DNA of 46,773 nucleotides, taken from positions 1 through 46,773 of the forward strand of contig NZ_JASHKR010000036.1 in NCBI RefSeq assembly GCF_030056815.1, in the 5' to 3' direction. Positions 18,581 to 26,851 of the stretch are shown here, piece after piece. A model generated the notes under the pieces. That model ran no database searches, was not told where the DNA came from, and saw only the letters and a list, made by a program, of their open reading frames with translations. The position numbers and the translations under genes are program-made. How positions within the stretch are numbered: the first letter of the stretch is position 1; each line of letters starts with the position of its first letter. The DNA comes from Rhodococcus sp. IEGM 1379 (GTDB lineage Bacteria; Actinomycetota; Actinomycetes; Mycobacteriales; Mycobacteriaceae).

Positions 18581-19187
18581 AGTTGATCTCCTCGAAAAGT
18601 AATCAGACGGGCAAACTGAAGACCGAGCCAGTCGATAACTGATAGATTGCCGGCTGATTGCGATGATTGCAGAATGTGGAAATATTCATGTCAACCAAGC
18701 CTCAACCGGCAAAGGGTTACATACGGTCACCCGCGTTCGGCGATCGAGGGTAACCACTGCACGAAGTTGATAAAATATGGTATATGCCGCGTATTTGATG
18801 CCAAATGTCAGATTCGTCCACACCAATTTGGGGGCGTGAGCGCCCATTGACAATCAGTCCGAATCATTCGAAGTCGATGCCACTGACTGAACCCCAAATT
18901 AGCCGAATAGTTACTAATCGATCTTCAGGTAATTCGACTATCGAACTCAACGCCACCGAATGCGTTACGGAAAGCAACACTCAAATTCTTCAATTCGGAC
19001 TATTTACATAATTCGCCCAAGCGCGTTCGTGATCAGGACGCGCAATTCGCATACCGGACGCGCTGAATCAACGAGATAACCGTAATCTTTCCGACGATGG
19101 ACCGACCGGTTCTGAACAGGTGCTCTACTCGTCTCTTCTGGAGCTCGGTATCCCTGTCAACTGCGCTTGCAGAAGGAGATCCACCTT
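18581..19187. other. 607-nt AT-rich intergenic region
   Basis: No gene is supported here. Base composition falls clearly below the neighbourhood, most strongly around 18760-19020 (for example AAAATATGGTATAT near 18771-18785). It separates divergent genes, so it holds the promoter of the secreted repeat protein on the left and of the peptidase operon on the right. I recognise no riboswitch or RNA gene. A 68-codon frame at 18805-19011 has no ribosome site and unusual composition. Confidence 0.6.
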
Positions 19188-20564
19188 ATGCCTGAAAACT
19201 CAGGGCCGATGACGCCTCTTCAGATCAAGAGTGCTGCCGCAGATTTGATGCCGGCACTCAAATCCGAATTGACCGAACTGGTACGGATACCGTCGGTCGC
19301 AACAGACGGCTACCCCGCAGCGCCGCTCTTCGAAGCTCACGATCTGATCGTCTCGCTCTTGGAGAATGCCGGTGTCACCCAGATCGACCGTCTGGAGATT
19401 CCCGGCAAGACGGCGCCCGTCATCATTGCCACCGTTCCCGGCCTGGCAGACGCTCCGACCGTTCTCATGTATTCGCACTACGACGTGGTTCCCGCCGAAG
19501 ATCTCGAACTCTGGGACTCACCTCCCTTCGAGCCGGCGGAACGCGACGGTGCGCTCTACGGCCGCGGAACCGCCGACTCCAAGGCGAACGTGATCGGCAT
19601 GATCGGCGCACTCCGCGTATTCGACGGAAAACCGCCCGTGACGGTAAAACTCGTCATCGAGGGTCAGGAAGAATTCGGTAGCCCTTTCGACAATTACCCG
19701 CCCGAAGCGCCGGAGCTTTTTCAGTCCGACGCCATGGTGATCGCAGACGTCGGCAGTGTTCGTCCCGGCTCCCCCACTTTGACGGTCGCGCTACGTGGTT
19801 CCGCTCAGGTGATCGTGGAACTGACAACGCTGGGCGCCGACAAGCACAACGGCCTCTACGGCGGCGCCGCTCCGGATGCGCGACTCGCTCTGATCCGCGC
19901 GCTCGCGACCCTGCACGACGACAACGGTGACGTGGCCGTCGACGGTCTACTGCGTGAGCCCTGGACCGGAATCAGTTACACCGACGAAGAATTCCGCACC
20001 CTCGCCGAGGTTCGCGACGGACTTCCCTTGCTGGGCACCGGCGGAATCGGTGAACGAATCTGGTCCGGGCCGGCGATCACCGTCACCGGTATCGACGCAC
20101 CTCCCGTCGACGGCGCGGTCAATGCCGTTGCCAGTACTGCTCGCGCAGTGATCAACCTTCGTGTGCACCCCCGCCAGCCGGCCGTAGAGGCCCAGACTGC
20201 ACTGGTCGAACACCTGCAGGCGCTTCGCCCGTTCGGCCTCGAGTTGGACGTCAAGGCAGGCGAGACCGGCGACGGATTCGCTGCTGCCCAGGGCGGTCCG
20301 GCATTCGACGCCGCGATGTTCGCCCTGTCCGAGTCGTGGGGCGAAGAAGCGGGTCAGATGGCCGGCGGCGGGTCCATCCCCATCGTCATGGCTCTGGATA
20401 CCGCTGTTCCTACCGCCGAAAAGTTGCTGTTCGGTGCCACAGACGGTTACGCGAACATCCACGGCCCCAACGAGCGGGTCCTTCTCGACGAACTCGAGAA
20501 GGCCGTCGTCGCAAAAGCACTGTTCTTCCAGGAGTACGCCCGCACATTCGAAGGGAAGAAATGA
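19188..20564 (+). CDS. M20-family metallopeptidase (dipeptidase-like)
   Basis: A 458-aa zinc peptidase of the M20 family. The metal-binding and catalytic signatures are present: SHYDVVP (first His with Asp two residues later), YGRGTADSK (bridging Asp) and EGQEEFGS (catalytic Glu pair). The dimerisation domain lies at about 190-310. The enzyme should hydrolyse small peptides or N-acyl amino acids in the cytoplasm. The ATG at 19188 follows an excellent Shine-Dalgarno (AGAAGGAGAT); an ATG seven codons upstream lacks one. The stop overlaps the transporter start by 4 nt, so uptake and hydrolysis appear to form one module. Confidence 0.9.
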   Translation: MPENSGPMTPLQIKSAAADLMPALKSELTELVRIPSVATDGYPAAPLFEAHDLIVSLLENAGVTQIDRLEIPGKTAPVIIATVPGLADAPTVLMYSHYDVVPAEDLELWDSPPFEPAERDGALYGRGTADSKANVIGMIGALRVFDGKPPVTVKLVIEGQEEFGSPFDNYPPEAPELFQSDAMVIADVGSVRPGSPTLTVALRGSAQVIVELTTLGADKHNGLYGGAAPDARLALIRALATLHDDNGDVAVDGLLREPWTGISYTDEEFRTLAEVRDGLPLLGTGGIGERIWSGPAITVTGIDAPPVDGAVNAVASTARAVINLRVHPRQPAVEAQTALVEHLQALRPFGLELDVKAGETGDGFAAAQGGPAFDAAMFALSESWGEEAGQMAGGGSIPIVMALDTAVPTAEKLLFGATDGYANIHGPNERVLLDELEKAVVAKALFFQEYARTFEGKK

Positions 20565-22123
20565 GCACCAAGACCGAAGAAGGCACCGCGCAGTCGCCGG
20601 TGAAGAAGAAATTCGAATTTCCCGGCGCCGTCACGATGCTTGCCATCGTCACGATTCTGGTTTGGGTTGCCGCACTGTTCATTCCGGCCGGACGATTCGG
20701 TGTCGACGTGGACGGCTCGCCCGTTCCCGGTAGCTTCGAAACGGTATCCTCGCCACTGACGTTCTGGGAACGCATTCAGCAGCTGATTCTCTCACCGGTG
20801 AACGGCCTCTACGGCGTTCAGGATTCTCTCACCGGATTTGTCGACACCGACAACATCGGACGGCTCTTCGGTTCCGTCGGCGTCGTACTGTTCATCATGG
20901 CGCTCGGCGCCTTCATCTCGGTCAGCTTCGCGACGCGAAGCCTCGAAACCGCTGTCTCGCAGCTTGCTACGAAGCTCAGCGACAAGGGCTGGCTGCTCAT
21001 CACCGTCATCATGGTGCTGTTCTCGCTGCTCGGCTCGACGATGGGTTTCTCCGTCGAGACCTTCGGTTTCTACGCCCTTCTGATCCCGCTGATGACGGCA
21101 CTCGGCTACGACCGCATGGTCGCCGCCACCATGATCATCCTCGGCGCTCTCATCGGCAACATGGCATCGACCGTCAACCCGTTCTCGATCGGTGTCGCGT
21201 CCGGTGAAGCCGGCGTCTCCATCGGCGACGGTATCGTTCTGCGTGTGATCCTGTGGATCATATTGACCGCTGTTGCAGTGGTATTCGTGCTTCGGTACGC
21301 AGCCAAGGTCAAGAAGGACCCCTCCGCATCCATCGTCGGATTCGACGTCGACGAGGACGACGAGGACGAGCCGGCCGAGCCCGTCGACGTCGACGGCAAG
21401 CTCACCGGTACGCAAAAGCTGGTCCTCGCCATCACCGGACTCACCTTCGGCCTGATGATCTTCTCGGTCATTCCGTGGTCGAGCATCTTCGGAGCCACCA
21501 CCGGCCCCGCCGAGTACGACGCCTACCACCTCACCACAACCGAGCCGTACTGGTTCGAATTGAACTGGTGGTTCCCGCAACTGGCGATGCTCTTCATTCT
21601 CGCCGCAGTCCTCGTGGGCATCGTCGCCAAGATGGGTGAGAAGAAGATCGTCTCGCTGATCACCCGCGGCGCCGGCGACATGGTCGGTCCGGCCATCGTC
21701 ATCCTGCTCGCTCGCGGTGTCTCGGTCATCATGACCAACACCGAAACCCTCGACACCATCCTCAATGCGATGGAGCAGTTGGTGAACGGCGCGTCCGCCG
21801 GCGTGTTCGCGATTCTCGTGATGATCGTCAACATCCCGCTGGCATTCCTCATTCCGTCCAGCTCGGGTCACGCCACCCTCGCGATGCCGCTCTTGGCGCC
21901 GCTGGGCGACTTCGCCGGAGTCAGCCGGTCTTTGGTGATCACTGCCTTCCAGATGGGCCATGGCCTGATGCTGATGGTTGCGCCCACCAATGTCGTCGTT
22001 GTCGGCGGTCTCGCGATGGCCAAGGTCGGCTACGACAAGTTCCTGCGCTTCGTCTGGCCGTTGGTGGCGATCAACTTCGTCATCGTCGTTGTCGTGATCG
22101 GTGCGGCAGCGATACTCGAATAG
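20561..22123 (+). CDS. YfcC/DcuC-family membrane transporter
   Basis: A 520-aa protein with about twelve membrane helices, a cytoplasmic N-terminus and an acidic loop (DVDEDDEDEP) near the middle. The C-terminal part carries signatures of the YfcC group in the C4-dicarboxylate/DcuC superfamily (SSSGHATLAMPLLAPLGDF and MGHGLMLMVAPTNVVV). Family members are thought to move small carboxylates, amino acids or peptides. The partner M20 peptidase suggests a dipeptide or acylated amino-acid substrate, which is inference. The ATG at 20561 lies inside the peptidase stop (ATGA). Confidence 0.88.
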   Translation: MSTKTEEGTAQSPVKKKFEFPGAVTMLAIVTILVWVAALFIPAGRFGVDVDGSPVPGSFETVSSPLTFWERIQQLILSPVNGLYGVQDSLTGFVDTDNIGRLFGSVGVVLFIMALGAFISVSFATRSLETAVSQLATKLSDKGWLLITVIMVLFSLLGSTMGFSVETFGFYALLIPLMTALGYDRMVAATMIILGALIGNMASTVNPFSIGVASGEAGVSIGDGIVLRVILWIILTAVAVVFVLRYAAKVKKDPSASIVGFDVDEDDEDEPAEPVDVDGKLTGTQKLVLAITGLTFGLMIFSVIPWSSIFGATTGPAEYDAYHLTTTEPYWFELNWWFPQLAMLFILAAVLVGIVAKMGEKKIVSLITRGAGDMVGPAIVILLARGVSVIMTNTETLDTILNAMEQLVNGASAGVFAILVMIVNIPLAFLIPSSSGHATLAMPLLAPLGDFAGVSRSLVITAFQMGHGLMLMVAPTNVVVVGGLAMAKVGYDKFLRFVWPLVAINFVIVVVVIGAAAILE

Positions 22124-22131
22124 AGTCCGGA

Positions 22132-22719
22132 TCAGGCGTGGTCGGCCGAACGGGCAACCTCTTCGAGGTGGTCACAGTAGTCGGCCCACCACGCCTGATC
22201 GCTCGAACCGAGATTGCTGTAATCGGGTCGCAGACCTGCACTGCCGTCGATCATTTCGCGAACGATGTCCGCGTGGCCGGCATGACGATGAGTCTCGGCG
22301 ACGACGTGCACGAGGATCTGATGCAACGTCACCTCGCGTCGTTCCTCGGGCCACGGTTTGACCAAGCCCGGCGAATCCAGATCCAATTCGGAAATCGTCG
22401 TATCGGCGAAAGCCCAAGCACGACGGTATGCGTCGACGATGTCCTCGCGGGTTTCCTCGGAGGTTGCCCACATATCCACATTGGACTCGTCCGAACGCAA
22501 CCACGACGGAAGATCATTTACTGCCCGGCCGAAAACCGGACCGAAGTACCCGTACTCCACACCGATCATGTGTTTCACAAGTCCCAAGAGATTGGTGCCG
22601 GTGGGTGTCATCGGCCGTCTGATGTCGTACTCCGAAAGACCATCGAGTTTCCAGAGCAAGGCATCGCGAGCCGTTTGAAGGTATTGCTGCAGATCCGCCT
22701 TGTCCTGAGTTGTCGTCAC
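22132..22719 (-). CDS. DinB-like (DUF664) protein, probable metal-dependent thiol transferase fold
   Basis: A 195-aa four-helix DinB-fold protein. The likely metal ligands are His in LVKHMIGVEYG and the HVVAETHRHAGH segment. The family includes mycothiol-dependent enzymes in actinomycetes, but many members are uncharacterised. The GTG at 22719 fits the family N-terminus (VTTTQDKADLQQYL). The frame is open much further upstream, but that part is antisense to the next gene and looks non-coding. It is convergent with the transporter (8-nt gap) and divergent from the membrane protein at 22757. Confidence 0.85.
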   Translation of the reverse strand: MTTTQDKADLQQYLQTARDALLWKLDGLSEYDIRRPMTPTGTNLLGLVKHMIGVEYGYFGPVFGRAVNDLPSWLRSDESNVDMWATSEETREDIVDAYRRAWAFADTTISELDLDSPGLVKPWPEERREVTLHQILVHVVAETHRHAGHADIVREMIDGSAGLRPDYSNLGSSDQAWWADYCDHLEEVARSADHA

Positions 22720-22756
22720 ATCCGCCAGTGTTACACCTACCGAGGGGAATGAGCAG

Positions 22757-24061
22757 ATGACTGCGGTCGAGGACCTGGCCGAGGTTGCATCCCGGGCCAT
22801 CGCGGCTGAACGTGAAGCCCGTTCGGTCCGGTGGCAGAACCGAACCGCCGTGCAGAAAGCGGCAATGTCGGTTCGGGAAGCGTTGGACGACGAACGCTCG
22901 GCACTGAGCCAACCGACGTACAGCGGCCTCTCTCCGTCGCCGCACATGGCCCGCCAACTCGAGTTGATCACCCGTCTCCAACCGCCGTTGCCGGCCGACG
23001 CCACCATCGGCGCCGCAGCCCAAGCCGAAGCCGACGCGACCGCTGCGGTCACCACGGCACGGATCGCCTTGCGGGCAGCGCATCTGGCAGTCCTCGAAGC
23101 GCGAGTCGCCGCACTGGACGCCGGTGACAACGATGACGTTGCCGCGGCAATCCGCGGCTATGTCCCTCTCGCAGCGGGGAATCCGGCTGTGCGGCACTTC
23201 CAGGATCTCGGTCGGCGAATCGGCGAGGAATTCCGGCATGTCTTTGTCGGCAAACCTCGATCCATCGCCTTCCGGCTGGGCCTGAGTCTCGGACTCGGTT
23301 TCGGCTATCTCGCGTTCATCCGTATCTTCCAGTGGGACAGCAAGGAAGACCGCCTCCCCTACCTTGCGCTATACGCGTTGTCGGGCGTCATCGGAAGCGT
23401 CGTCTGTACCAATGCCCTGAGCTTCGACGCCGGACGCGTACGGGCTGCGCTCTCGGGTGGCACGCGTCTCTGGCATGTACTGGTAGCCAAGAACTTCGTC
23501 ATGCTGATCTTCGTGGGTGCAGCCGGATTCCTGCTCAGCGCAGTCCTGTCGTGGCGCGCCGGAACCAGCACCGAATTGGTGAAAGCCTGCGGGCAGGTCC
23601 TGACGATGATCCTGCTCTGGCTGGGCGTAGCCAACGTGATGTCCGTCGTCTTGCCCCTACGCGCCGAACCGATGCTCGAACGCCGCTACGACGGCACCTG
23701 GAAGCCGTTTCTCATGTCCTTCGCCATCTCGTACGGCGTCGGCCTGATCGTCAATCTCATGCTCTACTGGCGTGTTTGGGCCAAGACAACCCTGCTCGAG
23801 CAGATGGGCGGACCGTGGATTCCGGTGGCCATGCTCATTGCGAGCGCCGCCGCGACCTGGCTACTGCTGACCGTGATGGCCGTGTTGCTGGCCGAGCAAC
23901 CGCGGTTCCGCCGGGCACTGCAACGCGAGATGATCGTCTATCGGAGTGCTGCATCCGCAAACGAAGTCGAGACGGCTATCGTTAGCGACGAATACGCCAG
24001 CCGGACGGATGCCGAACGAATTCCCATACTCGTCGAACACACCGACCCCAAAGAAGGGTAA
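22757..24061 (+). CDS. Uncharacterised polytopic membrane protein
   Basis: A 434-aa protein. Residues 1-160 are soluble, helical and Ala/Glu-rich, with coiled-coil character. Residues 170-390 contain about six membrane helices. The layout resembles ABC-2-type membrane subunits, but I see no conserved motif that proves it and no ATPase gene is adjacent. It opens a three-gene run (DUF6325 protein 10 nt on, then the SHOCT protein) that ends in a strong terminator, so the three probably work together at the membrane. Confidence 0.7.
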   Translation: MTAVEDLAEVASRAIAAEREARSVRWQNRTAVQKAAMSVREALDDERSALSQPTYSGLSPSPHMARQLELITRLQPPLPADATIGAAAQAEADATAAVTTARIALRAAHLAVLEARVAALDAGDNDDVAAAIRGYVPLAAGNPAVRHFQDLGRRIGEEFRHVFVGKPRSIAFRLGLSLGLGFGYLAFIRIFQWDSKEDRLPYLALYALSGVIGSVVCTNALSFDAGRVRAALSGGTRLWHVLVAKNFVMLIFVGAAGFLLSAVLSWRAGTSTELVKACGQVLTMILLWLGVANVMSVVLPLRAEPMLERRYDGTWKPFLMSFAISYGVGLIVNLMLYWRVWAKTTLLEQMGGPWIPVAMLIASAAATWLLLTVMAVLLAEQPRFRRALQREMIVYRSAASANEVETAIVSDEYASRTDAERIPILVEHTDPKEG

Positions 24062-24071
24062 GAAGAAGCTG

Positions 24072-24509
24072 ATGTCCAATCAAGGCCAGTTCGGTCCAAT
24101 CGAATACATCGCTGTCGAATTTCCCGACGGCACAGTCACTGCCGATGGTTTCGAGCAGTTGCTCGCAGCCGTCGACAACGGAACCATTCGCATCCTCGAT
24201 CTCGAGTTCGTCGCCAAGGCTGCGGACAGTTCACTGAGCGTGGTTCCGGCGTCGTCCTTCGACCTCACAGATTTTGATCTGTCCCAGTTCGACGGTGCCG
24301 CTTCCGGACTCCTCGACGCGGCTGACGTCGCGGCCGTCGGCGAAGACATCGCCGACGGAAGTGTTGCAGCAGTACTCGTTTACGAAGAGATGACCCTGCT
24401 GCCGGTACTCGACGCGTGGGCGCGGGCCGGTGGCCGAGTGATCACCGAAGGCCACATCTCACTCGACGAGTTGGCAACCGCTTTGAACGAGACGGAGAAC
24501 GAAGCATGA
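24072..24509 (+). CDS. DUF6325-type small protein
   Basis: A 145-aa acidic protein resembling the DUF6325/DUF1269 group (GPIEYIAVEFPDG at the N-terminus, then a segment AAVLVYEEMTLLPVLDAWA). Members are small cytoplasmic proteins of unknown role, often encoded beside SHOCT-domain proteins in actinomycetes. The ATG at 24072 sits after AAGAAGAAGCTG, a purine-rich ribosome site. Its stop overlaps the SHOCT gene start. Confidence 0.75.
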   Translation: MSNQGQFGPIEYIAVEFPDGTVTADGFEQLLAAVDNGTIRILDLEFVAKAADSSLSVVPASSFDLTDFDLSQFDGAASGLLDAADVAAVGEDIADGSVAAVLVYEEMTLLPVLDAWARAGGRVITEGHISLDELATALNETENEA

Positions 24510-24796
24510 GCTTTATCAGGCGAGCCAGCCGCGTAGCCGTCGCAAGCTCCATTCACGGAAATGTTCAGCGCCGTCAGCGAACCCGTTGGGCCGAAGCAGA
24601 CCAGCGCGCAGAGCAGGCTCAGGCCCAGCAGGTCCCGGTGGTTCAGTCGATTCCTGATCTTCCGCCGCTTCCGGCAACGTCGGAAAATTCTATGGACGCC
24701 AAGATCGAGCAGCTCACCAAGCTCGGCGAACTGAAAGCTGCGGGCGTCCTCACCGACGCCGAGTTCGATGCACAGAAGGCTCGCATTCTCGGGTAG
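24506..24796 (+). CDS. SHOCT-domain protein
   Basis: A 96-aa protein whose C-terminus is a SHOCT domain (IEQLTKLGELKAAGVLTDAE, then FDAQKARIL), a short helical module found at the ends of many bacterial membrane or secreted proteins. The N-terminus is basic (FIRRASRVAVASS), and a Gln/Ala/Pro-rich linker follows. The ATG overlaps the previous stop (ATGA), so it is coupled to the DUF6325 gene. The role is unknown; it may be an oligomerisation or docking partner. Confidence 0.82.
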   Translation: MSFIRRASRVAVASSIHGNVQRRQRTRWAEADQRAEQAQAQQVPVVQSIPDLPPLPATSENSMDAKIEQLTKLGELKAAGVLTDAEFDAQKARILG

Positions 24797-24827
24797 TCCA
24801 AGCCCGAGAACTGATCAAGCACACCAC

Positions 24828-24860
24828 AAACGGCCCGAAATCCGCTCTTTCGGGCCGTTT
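24828..24860 (+). terminator. Strong hairpin terminator
   Basis: A perfect 13-bp stem (AAACGGCCCGAAA at 24828-24840 with TTTCGGGCCGTTT at 24848-24860) has a 7-nt loop and a GTTT/TTCT tail. It ends the membrane protein-DUF6325-SHOCT operon and insulates the TetR gene. Confidence 0.85.
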
Positions 24861-24891
24861 GTTCTGCCCACCTCATTTTGTCCCGGTCGCT

Positions 24892-24918
24892 AGAGCTTCG
24901 CTCTGGAGCTAAGCTCCA
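24892..24918. promoter_or_regulatory. Candidate TetR operator (two adjoining palindromes)
   Basis: Two inverted repeats share one base at position 24904: AGAGC-TTC-GCTCT (24892-24904) and TGGAGCT-A-AGCTCCA (24904-24918). They end 4 nt before the TetR start codon. Both contain AGC/GCT half-sites, as expected for an autoregulatory TetR operator. The second could also form a hairpin over the ribosome site. Confidence 0.55.
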
Positions 24919-24922
24919 ATTC

Positions 24923-25564
24923 ATGACGGGGGCAACAAGAATTACCGGGGATATTTCAGCGCGGACCAAGATCATCGAGGCAGCACGACGCGTCTTCGTG
25001 AATCCTGGTTATGCGGCAGCGACCATCAAACACCTCGCCGAGGCAGCCGAAGTTTCGGTGCAAAGTGTGTACTTCGTCTTCGGCAACAAACCGAGTGTCT
25101 TGGCGGCGCTACTCGATGATTCGGTGAGCGGCGACGAGGCAAGAGTGAACACTCTCGATCGGCCCTGGGTGGCAGCCGCGCTCGGTGCCCCACACCCGCT
25201 CGGACAACTCCGAATTCAGGTACATCACGGACGGCTCATCCTCGAAAGAACTGCAGATATCCTGCTGGCCTTGCGGGCTGCCGCATCCGCCGACGAAGAC
25301 GCAGCACTTCTCTGGCACATCAATCGCGAACAGCGTCGAACTGTTCAGCAGCACCTCATGATCGGACTTGTCGAGAAAGCTCCGACCGTCGACCTCGAGA
25401 CTGCGGTGAATACTGCACTCAGCTTGTCGAGCGCCGAAACCTTCACCGATCTGGTGATCGATGCGGGCTGGAGCGGTCAACGATACGAGGAGTGGGTAGT
25501 CGACACTCTCTCGGCAACCCTCGGCCTGGACCGACAACCGACATCCAGGCCGCGAAGCGGCTGA
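24923..25564 (+). CDS. TetR-family transcriptional regulator
   Basis: A 213-aa regulator. Residues about 15-60 form the TetR DNA-binding domain (ARTKIIEAARRVFVNPGY, then VSVQSVYFVFGNKPSVLAALL). The rest is a helical ligand-binding domain without recognisable ligand residues. The ATG at 24923 begins the conserved part; a start at 24878 would run through the palindromes and is unlikely. The nearest possible targets are itself and the SHOCT operon, but the terminator between them argues for its own promoter. Its stop directly abuts the stop of the convergent PAS gene. Confidence 0.9.
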   Translation: MTGATRITGDISARTKIIEAARRVFVNPGYAAATIKHLAEAAEVSVQSVYFVFGNKPSVLAALLDDSVSGDEARVNTLDRPWVAAALGAPHPLGQLRIQVHHGRLILERTADILLALRAAASADEDAALLWHINREQRRTVQQHLMIGLVEKAPTVDLETAVNTALSLSSAETFTDLVIDAGWSGQRYEEWVVDTLSATLGLDRQPTSRPRSG

Positions 25565-26005
25565 TCAGCCGTTCGGATTGTCCAAGGTGTGACGCGGGTT
25601 GTTCCACAGACGCTCGGTCAGATCGTGGAGAACCGCCAGCGTGATCGTGTCGTCGTCGCGGCGAAGCAACGACTGACTGACCGTCGCACGCACCAAGGTG
25701 CTGTCTGCGTGCACAAATTCCTTGATGGACCCCGGCTCCGAACTCAACTCGCGGTGGGCCTGCTCAGCACTGACGTCGTCGGCATCCTTGTCATACAGGA
25801 TGTCCTGCAAACGCAGTGCTGAGACGGCCTTTTTGGGATAACCCATCATGTCCGCGAACGACGGATTGGCAAAGACGATGCTTCCGTCACGGTGCACGGC
25901 CATCACCGGCACGGGCAATCTGTCGAGCAAGATCAGAGCCGGCATCTGCTCCAGATCAGCTATCGGTGATTGCGTCGGCGGCGCAACATTGCGGCGGCGT
26001 TCCAT
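25565..26005 (-). CDS. Stand-alone PAS-domain protein
   Basis: A 146-aa protein consisting of one PAS domain (about residues 25-135; LPVPVMAVHRDGSIVFANPS, FADMMGY). There is no kinase, GGDEF or DNA-binding partner in the same chain. It may sense a small ligand or act as a partner for another protein. The ATG at 26005 was chosen for its AGAGGA ribosome site 6 nt upstream; ATG at 26020 and TTG at 26029 are also in frame. It is 111 nt downstream of the convergently oriented TetR start region and 86-110 nt from the ABC genes, so it is probably monocistronic. Confidence 0.8.
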   Translation of the reverse strand: MERRRNVAPPTQSPIADLEQMPALILLDRLPVPVMAVHRDGSIVFANPSFADMMGYPKKAVSALRLQDILYDKDADDVSAEQAHRELSSEPGSIKEFVHADSTLVRATVSQSLLRRDDDTITLAVLHDLTERLWNNPRHTLDNPNG

Positions 26006-26116
26006 AACACGTCCTCTCATGTTGCCCAAGTCGACAACAGTCTAGCGTCCCAGCAAATGATCGGTTGCCTTCTGGTTCCCAAGACGTGTCGAGGCATGAC
26101 GACGCAGCCGCCGAGA

Positions 26117-26851
26117 TCAGGCTGCGAACACCGACTGATCTGTCGTCAACGCTCCGTCGACCACCCGATAGACAACATCCATCCGATGCAGATGGCCGCG
26201 ATCGTGGGTGACGAGAAGGGTTGCCGCCTCTCGTTCTCGCACCACTCCGATGATCAGATCCATCACTGCGGCACCACGCTCCTGATCGAGAGCACTCGTC
26301 GGCTCGTCGACCACCAGAAGCTGCGGATCGTTCATCAATGCGCGCGCAAGGTTCACTCGCTGACGCTGCCCGCCCGACAGTTGCGCAGGCCGCTTTCCGC
26401 TCTGATCCGCCAATCCGACGGCATCGAGCAAATCCATCGCTTTCTCTTTCACGGCCTTACGCTGCGCCAGGGGCGTGAACACCGACTGACCCAGATGCGC
26501 CATCACCTCGAGCTGTTCCAGAGCCGTCAACGACGACACCAGGTTGGACTGTTGGAACACGATCCCGATCGAATTGCGTCGCAATTCAGACGCAGCCTTA
26601 CGGCTGAGCGCAGCGATGTCGGTGCTGCCTTCCGGCGTACGGAAGTAGACGTGACCCGAATCAGGACGGATGAGCGTCGACGCCACCGCGAGCAGGGTGG
26701 ACTTGCCCGAGCCCGACGGCCCGGTAATCGCCGCTATCTCGCCGCGGCGCAAGCTCAACGACACATCGTCGAGAGCCGTGATCCGCGACTGACCGTCGGG
26801 GAAGGTGAGGTTGACGTTCTGGAGATCGAGAACAGTGCTGCCGATTGTCAT
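26117..26851 (-). CDS. ABC transporter ATP-binding protein (MacB/LolD type)
   Basis: A 244-aa ATPase. Walker A is GPSGSGKST, the Q-loop lies in VFQQSN, the signature is LSGGQRQR and Walker B is LLVVDEPTSALD, followed by the His switch in VTHD. The sequence belongs to the MacB/LolD/FtsE branch that pairs with FtsX-type permeases. Its ATG overlaps the permease stop by 4 nt. The system probably exports or extrudes a peptide, drug or lipid rather than importing. Confidence 0.93.
   Translation of the reverse strand: MTIGSTVLDLQNVNLTFPDGQSRITALDDVSLSLRRGEIAAITGPSGSGKSTLLAVASTLIRPDSGHVYFRTPEGSTDIAALSRKAASELRRNSIGIVFQQSNLVSSLTALEQLEVMAHLGQSVFTPLAQRKAVKEKAMDLLDAVGLADQSGKRPAQLSGGQRQRVNLARALMNDPQLLVVDEPTSALDQERGAAVMDLIIGVVREREAATLLVTHDRGHLHRMDVVYRVVDGALTTDQSVFAA

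Noticed and set aside
18805-19011. Small gene in the AT-rich gap
   Set aside because: No ribosome site, atypical composition and no recognisable motif.
19020-19187. Riboswitch in the leader of the peptidase operon
   Set aside because: I could not find the conserved core of any riboswitch class I know; only the Shine-Dalgarno is clear.
20792-21961. 389-codon minus-strand open frame inside the YfcC transporter gene
   Set aside because: It is a Glu/Asp/Gly/His-rich mirror of transmembrane codons with no plausible fold or start.
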